DNA of 49,099 bases. Source: Anaerolinea thermolimosa (GTDB lineage Bacteria > Chloroflexota > Anaerolineae > Anaerolineales > Anaerolineaceae). The DNA is taken from assembly GCF_001050195.2 (NCBI RefSeq), contig NZ_DF967965.1, forward strand, positions 2,534,014-2,583,112, in the 5' to 3' direction. Shown here in pieces: positions 36,788 through 43,743 of this stretch. The notes under the pieces were generated by a model that worked only from the letters and a program-made list of their open reading frames with translations, searched no databases and was not told the origin of the DNA. Numbering within the stretch: position 1 is the first letter of the stretch; each line of letters opens with the position of its first letter. Position numbers and translations under genes: made by a program.

Positions 36788-37408
36788 TCACACCGGATAG
36801 ATCACGCTCCCCGTATTCAATATCACAGCCCCCTGAACCTCACCGCCGAAAGAACTCCATCCGTCTCGCATTTCTACCCACCGCTGCAATGTTTCCAGAG
36901 CAAAACGCCCCCGCTTCACCACCTCATGCAGGTCTTTTGCCCCTTCCGCAAGGCGTCCCTGGGTCACCATGGACTGAAAGGTTTCGTCTCCTGCGGCAAT
37001 CGTCCGTATCAACCTCTCGCCTCTCATGGTCATCCCTTCAATCACGCTCCCTTCTCGCCTTACTTCAACCCGAAAGCAGCGTTTGAATCCCTCCACAACG
37101 TCACAGGCAAAGAACAGCACCGGCTGCTTCCCCGGCAGGCTCTCTTTCCACCTCCGCTCTGCCGCTTCTGCCAGTCCCCACGCCAGTCCTTCCGCCTCCC
37201 AGTCCTTCTTCTCGCCCTGCCGCTCAAACATGAATGTCTCCAGTTCCTCATCCCTGCCAGCATATCCAAGATGCAGCACAACGACACGACCAATCACCCA
37301 CACTTTCCGCGAACGGTCTGTAACCACTTCCCGCCCGCGGGTTTTTCGTCCATCCGCCAGTACCACCAGCCCCTGTGGATGCAGTACCACCAGTCCGGCG
37401 CTCATCAA
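36788..37408 (-). CDS. Possible Ntn-hydrolase (HslV/proteasome-like) protein
   Basis: A 206-residue protein. The start MMSAGLVVLHPQGLVVLADG, then RKTRGREVVTDRSRKVWVIG, and VVVLHLGYAGRDEELETFMF follow the strand pattern of proteasome-beta and HslV subunits (nucleophile, A-D-x-R-x-T, K-x-x, G-x-x-G-x-x-x-D). The nucleophile would be Ser3 after Met removal, where HslV has Thr. No HslU-type ATPase accompanies it. Fold assignment is by eye only; a wrong call is possible. It is cotranscribed with the metalloprotease gene. Confidence 0.45.
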   Translation of the reverse strand: MMSAGLVVLHPQGLVVLADGRKTRGREVVTDRSRKVWVIGRVVVLHLGYAGRDEELETFMFERQGEKKDWEAEGLAWGLAEAAERRWKESLPGKQPVLFFACDVVEGFKRCFRVEVRREGSVIEGMTMRGERLIRTIAAGDETFQSMVTQGRLAEGAKDLHEVVKRGRFALETLQRWVEMRDGWSSFGGEVQGAVILNTGSVIYPV

Positions 37409-37418
37409 CCCGCTCCTC

Positions 37419-37616
37419 TCAGTTCACTTCTGGCTCCGGCCCCTCAACTTCACCCACCGTTACGCTCCACCGCTCGATTTCCGCTTCCCCTTCCCGCCGG
37501 TGCACCACCAGATGCACCTCGAACCTCGTCACCAGACGCGCCAGTACCTGTACCACCGCTTCAGGGTCCGCTTTCACCCACGCACGTAAAACCTCCAGCA
37601 CTTCCGTCTCGCTCAT
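37419..37616 (-). CDS. Small acidic protein, related to 37688
   Basis: A 65-residue protein: a helical N-terminus (SETEVLEVLRAWVKADPEAV) and a beta C-terminal half (RFEVHLVVHRREGEAEIERW). Its pattern (EAVVQVLARLVTRFEVHLVV) parallels EVVAALLLGLAQGGRFEVVI of the gene at 37688, so the two may be diverged duplicates. Function unknown. Confidence 0.5.
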   Translation of the reverse strand: MSETEVLEVLRAWVKADPEAVVQVLARLVTRFEVHLVVHRREGEAEIERWSVTVGEVEGPEPEVN

Positions 37617-37687
37617 CCCCGCACCTCCACGCTACAATCCGTTTCTCCCATCGGCGGCACACTCAAGTTTGCCGCGATCACGCCGAC

Positions 37688-37900
37688 TCAGCCCTTCCGC
37701 ACAATCTCGTAGTCATACCCCGCCCCGCCTTCCGCCCAGGCAATGCCCTCGCCGGACGGCTTCGGCTGTTCCTCCCGGATGACCACCTCGAACCGCCCGC
37801 CCTGCGCCAGCCCCAGCAGCAGCGCCGCCACCACTTCCGGCTCTTCCCGCACCAGGCGGGTCAATCGTTCCCGCAAACGATACGCTTCAACCTCGTTCAT
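37688..37900 (-). CDS. Small acidic protein, related to 37419
   Basis: A 70-residue protein, MNEVEAYRLRERLTRLVREE then PEVVAALLLGLAQGGRFEVV, with the same helix-then-strands layout as the 65-residue neighbour. It overlaps the DUF1874-like gene by 4 bp, so it is translationally coupled. No family recognised. Confidence 0.5.
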   Translation of the reverse strand: MNEVEAYRLRERLTRLVREEPEVVAALLLGLAQGGRFEVVIREEQPKPSGEGIAWAEGGAGYDYEIVRKG

Positions 37901-38196
37901 CTCCGCACCTCCACCCGCAAAATCTCCAAATCTTCCACGTCCGCCTCGACCTCGCTCCCCCGCGGCGCCGTCCCCGGTTTCAAGCGCACCACCAGGTACA
38001 CGTCCCCAACCTCCGGGCTGTAAAATCCACCATTCGGCTCTTTACCCAGCAATTTCGCCGTTCCCGTATGACGCACGTAGTGCGGCGTCCCTGCCTCAAC
38101 CGCCGCGGTTACATCCGCCCACGTCGCCCGTTCAATCCACAACCCCGCCGGTAATTCCACCGGCGGCACCAGCGCATTCACGATCGCCGCAATCAT
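37897..38196 (-). CDS. DUF1874-family protein (viral ring nuclease/AcrIII-1-like)
   Basis: A 99-residue protein with the DUF1874 layout: IVNALVPPVELPAGLWIERA, a helix TWADVTAAVEAG, the conserved YVRHTGTAKLLG with the putative active-site His, then VYLVVRLKPGTAPRGSEVEA and C-terminal LEILRVEV. Members such as SIRV1 gp29 (AcrIII-1) degrade cyclic tetra-adenylate and block type III CRISPR defence; others are host or phage proteins of unknown role. The His is present here; the Glu that assists catalysis cannot be placed with certainty. AGGAGGTTG before the ATG at 38196 fixes the start. Likely an anti-defence function. Confidence 0.6.
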   Translation of the reverse strand: MIAAIVNALVPPVELPAGLWIERATWADVTAAVEAGTPHYVRHTGTAKLLGKEPNGGFYSPEVGDVYLVVRLKPGTAPRGSEVEADVEDLEILRVEVRR

Positions 38197-38289
38197 GTCA
38201 ACCTCCTGAAGAGTGAATCTGGCAAAAAATTTTTTGCATAATTCCATGCGCCTGCCCGCTCCCTCACGGCGGACTCACCGTCCCGCCCC

Positions 38290-38871
38290 CTAACCCTCTG
38301 GCGCTGCGCGCCGAGGGGCGGGGGGCGTGGACGTCAGGCCGCCCCATGCGCCAGCAGGCGCTCCATGCCCCAAAGCCGTCAGGCTGAGGGGCTCCCGCGC
38401 TTCCCGTGCCTCCCGCACGATGCGGTACATCAGCACCCGATCCGCTTCCCGAATCTCCTCCCAGCCGTACACAATCTCCCGCAGCCGGTGATCCACCAGC
38501 AGCCGCAGCAGTCCCGCTTCGGGTGTCGAGAGCACGGTCACGTGCTTCACGTTCACCACCCCATCTACCAGACGCCCTTCCACCGCCACGAAAGGTTTGC
38601 CATCCAGGTGCACCACCTCGAATCGGCTGCCGTTGATGCTCACCAAGGCGCTGCCCCCCTCGGTCGGGTTGAACTTGCGCAGCATCTCCAGCAGCCCCAG
38701 CGCGGGTTTGTCCGCCAGCACCACCCGGTGGCGCTCTAGCCCCGCCGCGTCCGTCCACAGCCAGCCGTGCAGCACCGGCGCGGACAGTTCGCTTGTTTCG
38801 TCCAGCGCAATTTGCTCCGCCCGCTCAATCTCCAGATACCCCTGCAAGACCACCCGGTTTGCAAATCTCAC
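38290..38871 (-). CDS. Hypothetical protein, SSB-like N-terminus
   Basis: A 193-residue protein starting with GTG at 38871, four nt after GGAGG. The beginning (VRFANRVVLQGYLEIERA) and PVLHGWLWTDAAGLERHRVV resemble the first strands of OB-fold SSB proteins (N-x-V-x-L-x-G). The central region (FVAVEGRLVDGVVNVKHVTV) is another set of strands. The tail from about 165 is low complexity. It overlaps the GxxExxY gene by 4 bp. An OB-fold ssDNA-binding or accessory role is an inference. Confidence 0.45.
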   Translation of the reverse strand: MRFANRVVLQGYLEIERAEQIALDETSELSAPVLHGWLWTDAAGLERHRVVLADKPALGLLEMLRKFNPTEGGSALVSINGSRFEVVHLDGKPFVAVEGRLVDGVVNVKHVTVLSTPEAGLLRLLVDHRLREIVYGWEEIREADRVLMYRIVREAREAREPLSLTALGHGAPAGAWGGLTSTPPAPRRAAPEG

Positions 38872-39269
38872 GTTTCCTCCCGCTTCTCCAGCCACACCCG
38901 CCGGAATTCTAACCGCTCTCCGCCAAAACCCAACAGCAGCCCAACCGCATCGCCCTCGTAGGCTCGCAAGTACCGCCGCAACTGGTCAAAGTCCGCCTGC
39001 TCAAACTCCTGGCTAGCCAACTTGCACTCGATGAGCACTGTTGAATTGCCCTTGCGCACCAGGAGATCCGGCACCACCTCACCCACCGCCTGCCCGTTGT
39101 AGCGCACTTTCAAGCGCGGCTGGTACAAAACCGTCTCGCCTGCACTCCGCAGTTCGTGCAGCAGCGCCCGGTGGTACACCATCTCGGCATGACCCGGTCC
39201 TAACTCCCGCAGCACCCGCCGCGCATGGCGGATGATCTTGCCCACCACCGGCAGATATTTAGCGTTCAT
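38868..39269 (-). CDS. GxxExxY protein (PD-(D/E)XK superfamily)
   Basis: A 133-residue member of the GxxExxY family: GPGHAEMVYHRALLHEL gives the G-x-x-E-x-x-Y motif, VVPDLLVRKGNSTVLIECKL provides PD and E-x-K of a nuclease-like core, and QLRRYLRAY follows. Family members are common in bacteria near mobile DNA; the enzymatic activity is not settled. It overlaps neighbours at both ends. Confidence 0.8.
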   Translation of the reverse strand: MNAKYLPVVGKIIRHARRVLRELGPGHAEMVYHRALLHELRSAGETVLYQPRLKVRYNGQAVGEVVPDLLVRKGNSTVLIECKLASQEFEQADFDQLRRYLRAYEGDAVGLLLGFGGERLEFRRVWLEKREET

Positions 39270-39504
39270 CCGCCCTCCGTTCCCGCAGGACGCTCTCTAA
39301 CGCCATGACCGCAATTTGCCGCGACAAGTTCCGCCCGGCGTCCACCGCAACGCTCACCGCCGTTTGCAGGTCTTTCGCCAGCGGGTGGCTCTCGTCCAGC
39401 AGCGCGGCTTCCAACTCGGCAGTCTCCGCTTCCCGCACAAGTTCGGCAACCAACTCCCCGCCAAACCGCTCTTGCAGCGCCCTAATGCTCGATGAGGTCG
39501 GCAT
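39259..39504 (-). CDS. Hypothetical small helical protein
   Basis: An 81-residue, nearly all-helical acidic protein (MPTSSSIRALQERFGGELVA, LVREAETAELEAALLDES). It starts inside the end of the replication initiator gene (23-bp overlap) and ends inside the GxxExxY gene, so it is part of the replication operon. Function unknown. Confidence 0.5.
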   Translation of the reverse strand: MPTSSSIRALQERFGGELVAELVREAETAELEAALLDESHPLAKDLQTAVSVAVDAGRNLSRQIAVMALESVLRERRADER

Positions 39505-40501
39505 ACGGCCCCTCCAGGTAACGGCGGCGGTCATCGGTTTGCTTTTTCGGCGGCAGCAGCCCGGAACGCAGACCGTTCAAAAAGCGGGCGGGCGCATATT
39601 CTTTGGGCTGCGTCAAAGCCCATTCTAACCACGCCTTGAACGCTTTGCGGTCGGCGCGGTAATGCTCCGCCAACTCCGCTGTGTTCCCGTTCCAGCCGAT
39701 TTCTTGCAAACCCGCCGCCATGCTTTTGGGCAACCGCGGCTTGACCGGTTTTGGGCGTCCGTTCGATTGGCTTGGTTCTGCCATTTGCGCTTCTGCCCGC
39801 TCTTGCAAGTCCTCCCGCTCGATGTCTAAATCCCAGTTCGGATCGCTCACCGCTTTGACCAGCCAGCCGGGACCATCCGCCCGCCCCACCTTGACCGCCA
39901 ATGGGTATAACGCCAAGCACTTCTCGATCCGTTCCAGCGGAAAATGATCCAGTAAAAATCTTGCCGTTTTCGCGTAAATTCCAATTTTGTGCAATTGCGA
40001 AAAAAGGGCATTTTTTGCGTCATTTTCGGGCGTTTTTTGCGAAAAATTTGCGCTCGCGCTTAAGTTAAGCAAAGTTAAGTTTGTTGTTGATTCTTCTGAA
40101 TCATTAACAACATCTTTGCTTTGCTTTGCTTTAATAGGCGTAATCGGTGGAAAATTTCCACCGATAAATCGAGGCCTGAGTTCGTACACGTACATGGTGT
40201 GACCGCGATAGCCGGTCATCTCGAAGCGCATCAGCAGCCCCCGTTTCATCGCCCGCTCAATGCCAACCAGTACGGATTTGCGATCCAGACCGGTCATCGT
40301 CTCAAACTCCGACAGCGTGATCGGCTCTGCCCCGCCCACCTGCATCAGCCGGGCAACCGCCGCAATTACGACTTTCAACTCCGCCAGGCTCATCCACGGC
40401 AAGAGCATCACCACTTCCGGCGGCAAGACCACCGTGTCCGGTATGCTGATACCGTCCAAAACGGGACCAAAAGCCTTGCTGTCATCGCTAGTTTCACCCA
40501 T
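39482..40501 (-). CDS. Replication initiator-like protein
   Basis: A 339-residue protein, the likely plasmid-type initiator. The N-terminal 110 residues are a winged helix (LAELKVVIAAVARLMQVGGA, ITLSEFETMTGLDRKSVLVG, IERAMKRGLLMRFEM) of the kind found in DnaD/RepA/phage O proteins. A Ser/Asn-rich linker (about 125-155) leads to FSQLHKIGIYAKTARFLLDH and GPGWLVKAVSDPNWDLD, a pattern common in DnaD-like and phage replication proteins. The iteron cluster 134 bp upstream supports the assignment. It does not resemble HUH Rep proteins. Confidence 0.65.
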   Translation of the reverse strand: MGETSDDSKAFGPVLDGISIPDTVVLPPEVVMLLPWMSLAELKVVIAAVARLMQVGGAEPITLSEFETMTGLDRKSVLVGIERAMKRGLLMRFEMTGYRGHTMYVYELRPRFIGGNFPPITPIKAKQSKDVVNDSEESTTNLTLLNLSASANFSQKTPENDAKNALFSQLHKIGIYAKTARFLLDHFPLERIEKCLALYPLAVKVGRADGPGWLVKAVSDPNWDLDIEREDLQERAEAQMAEPSQSNGRPKPVKPRLPKSMAAGLQEIGWNGNTAELAEHYRADRKAFKAWLEWALTQPKEYAPARFLNGLRSGLLPPKKQTDDRRRYLEGPYADLIEH

Positions 40502-40634
40502 TTCTGACCTCCTCCTTCCAATCGTTTCTGCAAAAACTGAAATTAGCCATTTTTAGGGGGTATTTTCAATCTACCCATATAGACATAGCCACCCCACCCA
40601 GAAAGGCGGCTTGTAGGGCTTCTAGGAGGACGAA

Positions 40635-40711
40635 CGTGAGCGTCAACGTGAGCGTCAATGTGAGCGGAGCGTGAGCGGGACGTGAGCGGAGCGTGAGCAA
40701 AACCGCTCACG
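40635..40711. repeat. oriV: Iterons: six direct and one inverted CGTGAGCG units
   Basis: Direct units start at 40635, 40647, 40659, 40670, 40681 and 40692 (spacing 12, 12, 11, 11, 11 bp, about one helical turn); the third reads TGTGAGCG and the last CGTGAGCA. An inverted unit CGCTCACG lies at 40704-40711. The cluster lies between the initiator and the RHH adaptor genes. Iterons beside an initiator gene mark plasmid origins, so the excised circle probably replicates. The same block may serve as an autoregulatory operator. Confidence 0.8.
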
Positions 40712-40758
40712 TTGATTTTTAGGCCCTCAAAAAACATTACGATTTTCTCGACCATGGT

Positions 40759-41433
40759 TTACTGCCCTTCCTTCCACTGCGCGCTTGCGTCTTGTTTTGG
40801 GTGGGAAATCAAGCGCAGAACGCCCTGTTCATAACGGTTGGCGCTGTGTTTGAGCAGCAGACCAACCAGTTCCCCGATGGGCACACTGTGGCGTTCTGCC
40901 CTCTCTTTGAGCCTTTTGACCAACTCATCAGGCAGCCGATAGGCCACCCAGCGAGACCACAACCGCGGCTCTTCTGCCCCTTTCTGCTTGCGCCTGCGCT
41001 TCTCGCTCAGCACTGCCTTCGGGGTTGGGTTCCATCCTTCCTCTACCCAGCCGTGCTGTTTCGTCCAGCCGCTGTCCAGCGGGTAAAGCGTCATGCGCGT
41101 CCCTTTGACTTTGGGTTGAATCGTCAGGGTTTCCCGCTCCATGCAAAAGAGGCCATACTCCAGAAATGCCCTTGCCACCTCATCCGCCGTCACGCCCACC
41201 TGATCGGCAATCGCTACCACTCTTGCGCTTACTTCCTCAGGCACACTCCGAAAGGTCTTAGCACGATGTGCCTTTTCCCAAGTGCGATTACGCGGCTTCT
41301 TGGGACCTTTCATCAGATCCACCACGCTGATCTGCGGCAATGCCAAAGGTACAGTCCCCCCTGTGTTAGTCTGTTCTTCTTCCTGGCTTTTGCCAGCCCA
41401 GAATGTCCTACGCTCTGCCATTCTTTTACTCAC
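40759..41433 (-). CDS. RHH-like partition adaptor or regulator
   Basis: A 224-residue basic protein with two helical segments resembling RHH/CopG domains (KTFRSVPEEVSARVVAIADQ, then GVTADEVARAFLEYG; and SRWVAYRLPDELVKRLKERA, then ERHSVPIGELVGLLL). It follows a ParA gene with a 1-bp gap, the usual place of a ParB-type centromere-binding protein. It lacks the ParB/Srx fold, so it would belong to the RHH adaptor class (type Ib/III-like). Start ATG at 41433 or 41421. Confidence 0.6.
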   Translation of the reverse strand: MSKRMAERRTFWAGKSQEEEQTNTGGTVPLALPQISVVDLMKGPKKPRNRTWEKAHRAKTFRSVPEEVSARVVAIADQVGVTADEVARAFLEYGLFCMERETLTIQPKVKGTRMTLYPLDSGWTKQHGWVEEGWNPTPKAVLSEKRRRKQKGAEEPRLWSRWVAYRLPDELVKRLKERAERHSVPIGELVGLLLKHSANRYEQGVLRLISHPKQDASAQWKEGQ

Positions 41434-42210
41434 TTACCACTTCAACACTTGATCCACTAAACACGCATATTCCTGTGCGGCTCGGCTTGTTGGGGCTTTT
41501 TCAAAAACAGTTTGTCCTTCGGCAATACATTCCCGAAATACCGTTGCTCGGTGGATCGGCGGTAATACCGTTTCACTAAATCCTGCTTTCAGGTCTTCCT
41601 CAATTTTTTTCGTCTCCCGCGTTACATCATCGTAAAACGTGGGCAGTATTCCACCCAGTGACCCCCGCCAGCCTTTGTTCTCTTTCAAATTCCGCATGAT
41701 ACCTACGGTCTTGTTCAGTCCTTCCAGTGAGCCAAATTCCATCGCCACCGGTACAATCACAAAGTCGGATGCCCAAATTGCTCGCTCTTGCAACCCGCCC
41801 AATGACGGACTGGTGTCCATTACAATGTAATCCAAGCCATTTCGTATGAAAACCTGAATCGCATCCCGTATGTACGACACCGGCTTATCTAATGCAGATA
41901 GGGAGTTCTGAGCAACAGCAGTCTCCTGACTACCCGGTATGATCCACAAATTCGCTCGACCCGTCCCCCTCACTTGTTGACGGAGGAGAATTAACTCATT
42001 TTTCTCTAGTGGTTTAATCGACGACATCAATAAGAAAAAGATACCCGGTTCTTGCTTCAACCCTAGATAACTGGCACTTTGACCCTGTGGGTCAAAATCC
42101 AAAATTAATACTTCTTTTCGCCGCAGCGCCAAGCCGTGAGCCAGACTGAGGACAGTGGTGGTCTTTCCCGCCCCCCCTTTTTGATTCGCAATCGTGATGA
42201 CTTTTGTCAT
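41434..42210 (-). CDS. parA: ParA-family partition ATPase
   Basis: A 258-residue ATPase: deviant Walker A ANQKGGAGKTTTVLSLAHGL at residues 8-20, switch I in LILDFDPQGQSASYLGL, and VMDTSPSLGGLQERAIWASD. It drives segregation of plasmid-like DNA together with an adaptor. Absence of an N-terminal HTH places it in the small ParA class. It overlaps the next paralogue by 4 bp. Confidence 0.88.
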   Translation of the reverse strand: MTKVITIANQKGGAGKTTTVLSLAHGLALRRKEVLILDFDPQGQSASYLGLKQEPGIFFLLMSSIKPLEKNELILLRQQVRGTGRANLWIIPGSQETAVAQNSLSALDKPVSYIRDAIQVFIRNGLDYIVMDTSPSLGGLQERAIWASDFVIVPVAMEFGSLEGLNKTVGIMRNLKENKGWRGSLGGILPTFYDDVTRETKKIEEDLKAGFSETVLPPIHRATVFRECIAEGQTVFEKAPTSRAAQEYACLVDQVLKW

Positions 42211-42950
42211 CCATTCACCTCCTCGTTCAATCTCGTCAAGAAGCGTTGAATAGCCTTCCTATACTCAAAATTCGCTCGAATGCGTACTTTCCGCCCCGGA
42301 GATAACCCCTGCCAGCCCAGTCCAATCAAGTCCTGGTTTTCCATCGAAATCTCTCCAATAACCGCCTCTTTCATTTCGAATCGCTCGTAGTCCTCTGCCT
42401 CTAAATCATCATTCCTTACTTTGGTCAGCAAGATACTTACATTTTTTCGTTCGGAATCTTCACGAACACTTTCATACGCCGCCACGGTATGCCCAACTGT
42501 CTTGAACGCTAAAAAATCTTTCGTAGTCGGAATCAGTAAATGATCACAAATTGCCATGCTCACATAGGTCGTGTGCGTGGGAAATGGGTGAGTGTCTATA
42601 ATTACCCACTCAAATCCACTTCGGCTTAATAATTCCTTAAGTTCATCAACTCGCTCTCTGAATAATTCCCCTACTTTGATTATTTTTTCTACACTCGAGT
42701 CAATTAGCCACAGTCTAGGGCTAACAGAAGACAAGTGGTGAGCAAAATCTAATCCTCCTTCAAGCAGCTTCTCATAATCAGCGAGGGGAGAGACATACTC
42801 AATTTCAAAAAATCTTTTATGTTGATTTGCCCGTCCAAAGTTCAGCAGTAGTACCCGCCCCTCAAGAGAAAGATTGTAGGCGAATTGGATTGCCGTGATT
42901 GTTTTGCCGGTATTCTCCCGCAAGTGAGTAACCGTAATCACTTTTCCCAT
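42207..42950 (-). CDS. ParA paralogue with altered Walker A
   Basis: A 247-residue ParA-like protein. The nucleotide loop reads HLRENTGKTITAIQF, lacking the KGG of ParA but keeping GKT, and the aspartate after strand 3 (usually DxDPQG) is replaced by LLLNFGRANQHKR. The rear part keeps WVIIDTHPFPTHTTYVSMAI and LLIPTTKDFLAFKTVG. It may bind nucleotide weakly and act as a partner of the canonical ParA. The DNA is less GC-rich here than around it. Start at 42950 (ATG overlapping the upstream stop) or 42953. Confidence 0.75.
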   Translation of the reverse strand: MGKVITVTHLRENTGKTITAIQFAYNLSLEGRVLLLNFGRANQHKRFFEIEYVSPLADYEKLLEGGLDFAHHLSSVSPRLWLIDSSVEKIIKVGELFRERVDELKELLSRSGFEWVIIDTHPFPTHTTYVSMAICDHLLIPTTKDFLAFKTVGHTVAAYESVREDSERKNVSILLTKVRNDDLEAEDYERFEMKEAVIGEISMENQDLIGLGWQGLSPGRKVRIRANFEYRKAIQRFLTRLNEEVNG

Positions 42951-43219
42951 CATCCCGCCTCCCCAAACAAACTCAACTGTGGCTGCGCTTTCTTCTCATG
43001 CGTCAGCCACACATCAAACGAAAGCAGGTTGCTTGCCCGCTCAATCTCCAACCCGTCCGCTTCTTCCAACAAAGCCAGCAGCCACGCCGGGGCTTTCTCA
43101 CTCACCCGCGCATAGCGGGGTCTCACCCCCTTGCGTTTCTCGTACAACGCAATCGCCGCTGCCAGTTCGTCCCTGTCCTCGATGCGATAGACCCGCCATT
43201 CGGTCCTGTCCATGTCCAT
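42950..43219 (-). CDS. Hypothetical protein upstream of the ParA genes
   Basis: An 89-residue protein starting MDMDRTEWRVYRIEDRDELA. It is basic and helical in the middle (AIALYEKRKGVRPRYARVSE) and ends with PQLSLFGEAG. No family recognised. Its start lies inside the gene at 43098, in another frame, with 122 bp of overlap. Both frames look coding from composition, so either the upstream gene ends earlier by frameshift or the overlap is genuine. Confidence 0.5.
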   Translation of the reverse strand: MDMDRTEWRVYRIEDRDELAAAIALYEKRKGVRPRYARVSEKAPAWLLALLEEADGLEIERASNLLSFDVWLTHEKKAQPQLSLFGEAG

Positions 43220-43430
43220 TACCTCCGTCCAGCCATTCGATATAACTTGCTCCGCCGTGTCCATGCACGGTCACTAAATCCTCGATTTTCAGGTACACAT
43301 TCAACCCATGCGGCTCGCGCTTCCAGCGCAGTACCGCCAGCCCGTCCGAAAACTCCACTCCCTCGGCGACCACGCCCGTACCGCTCACTCCACTCGGGTC
43401 GCTCTCCCGCACCAGCACAAACCGCCGCAT
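43098..43430 (-). CDS. Small conserved phage/plasmid-type protein
   Basis: A 110-residue frame. The first 68 residues (MRRFVLVRESDPSGVSGTGV, VEFSDGLAVLRWKREPHG, VHGHGGASYIEWLD) match a short beta-rich protein type frequent in phages and plasmids, with S-G-V-S-G-T-G-V-V-A-E-G-V as hallmark. Such proteins normally end about at WLD. Here the frame continues for 42 Gly/Arg-rich residues over the start of the next gene, so the tail is doubtful. Function unknown. Confidence 0.6.
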   Translation of the reverse strand: MRRFVLVRESDPSGVSGTGVVAEGVEFSDGLAVLRWKREPHGLNVYLKIEDLVTVHGHGGASYIEWLDGGNGHGQDRMAGLSHRGQGRTGSGDCVVRETQGGETPLCAGE

Positions 43431-43433
43431 CGC

Positions 43434-43682
43434 TCATTTGCCCTCTAATAACACCCGTATCTTGCTCTTTCCCGCTTCGGTCAACCGCCATTCGCCTGCA
43501 ATCATCTCCATCAACCCCCGCCGTTCCAAGCGTTCATACACCCCCGGAAAGGTCTGCTTCATGCGGGCGTGCAGGGGGGTATGCAGCCGCACGTAATTCA
43601 AGCAGCGCGCCTCAACCGGTGTCAGCCCCAAGGCCTTGCAACGATACGGATTGAATTTGACCAGTTCGTTGTCCAGTTCCAT
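43434..43682 (-). CDS. Winged-helix-like small protein
   Basis: An 82-residue protein, MELDNELVKFNPYRCKALGL, LTPVEARCLNYVRLHTPLHA, ERLERRGLMEMIAGEWRLTE. The pattern helix-helix-LERRGLhhhhxxxWhLT is that of a winged helix, so a DNA-binding regulator is likely. The ATG at 43682 follows directly on a block of 10-bp repeats (43683-43734), which may be its operator or a slippage-prone leader. Confidence 0.55.
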   Translation of the reverse strand: MELDNELVKFNPYRCKALGLTPVEARCLNYVRLHTPLHARMKQTFPGVYERLERRGLMEMIAGEWRLTEAGKSKIRVLLEGK

Positions 43683-43734
43683 TGTTCTGCCCTGTTCTGC
43701 TCTGTTCTGTCCTGTTCGCCGTTCTGTTCGCCGA
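43683..43734. repeat. 10-bp phased direct repeats
   Basis: TGTTCTG occurs at 43683, 43693 and 43703, then TGTTCG at 43713 and 43726, with the palindrome GTTCGGCGAAC at the end (minus strand reading). The 10-bp spacing puts the units on one face of the helix. It lies immediately upstream of the winged-helix gene. It is a candidate operator or centromere for the ParA/RHH pair. Confidence 0.6.
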
Positions 43735-43743
43735 ACAATTCCT

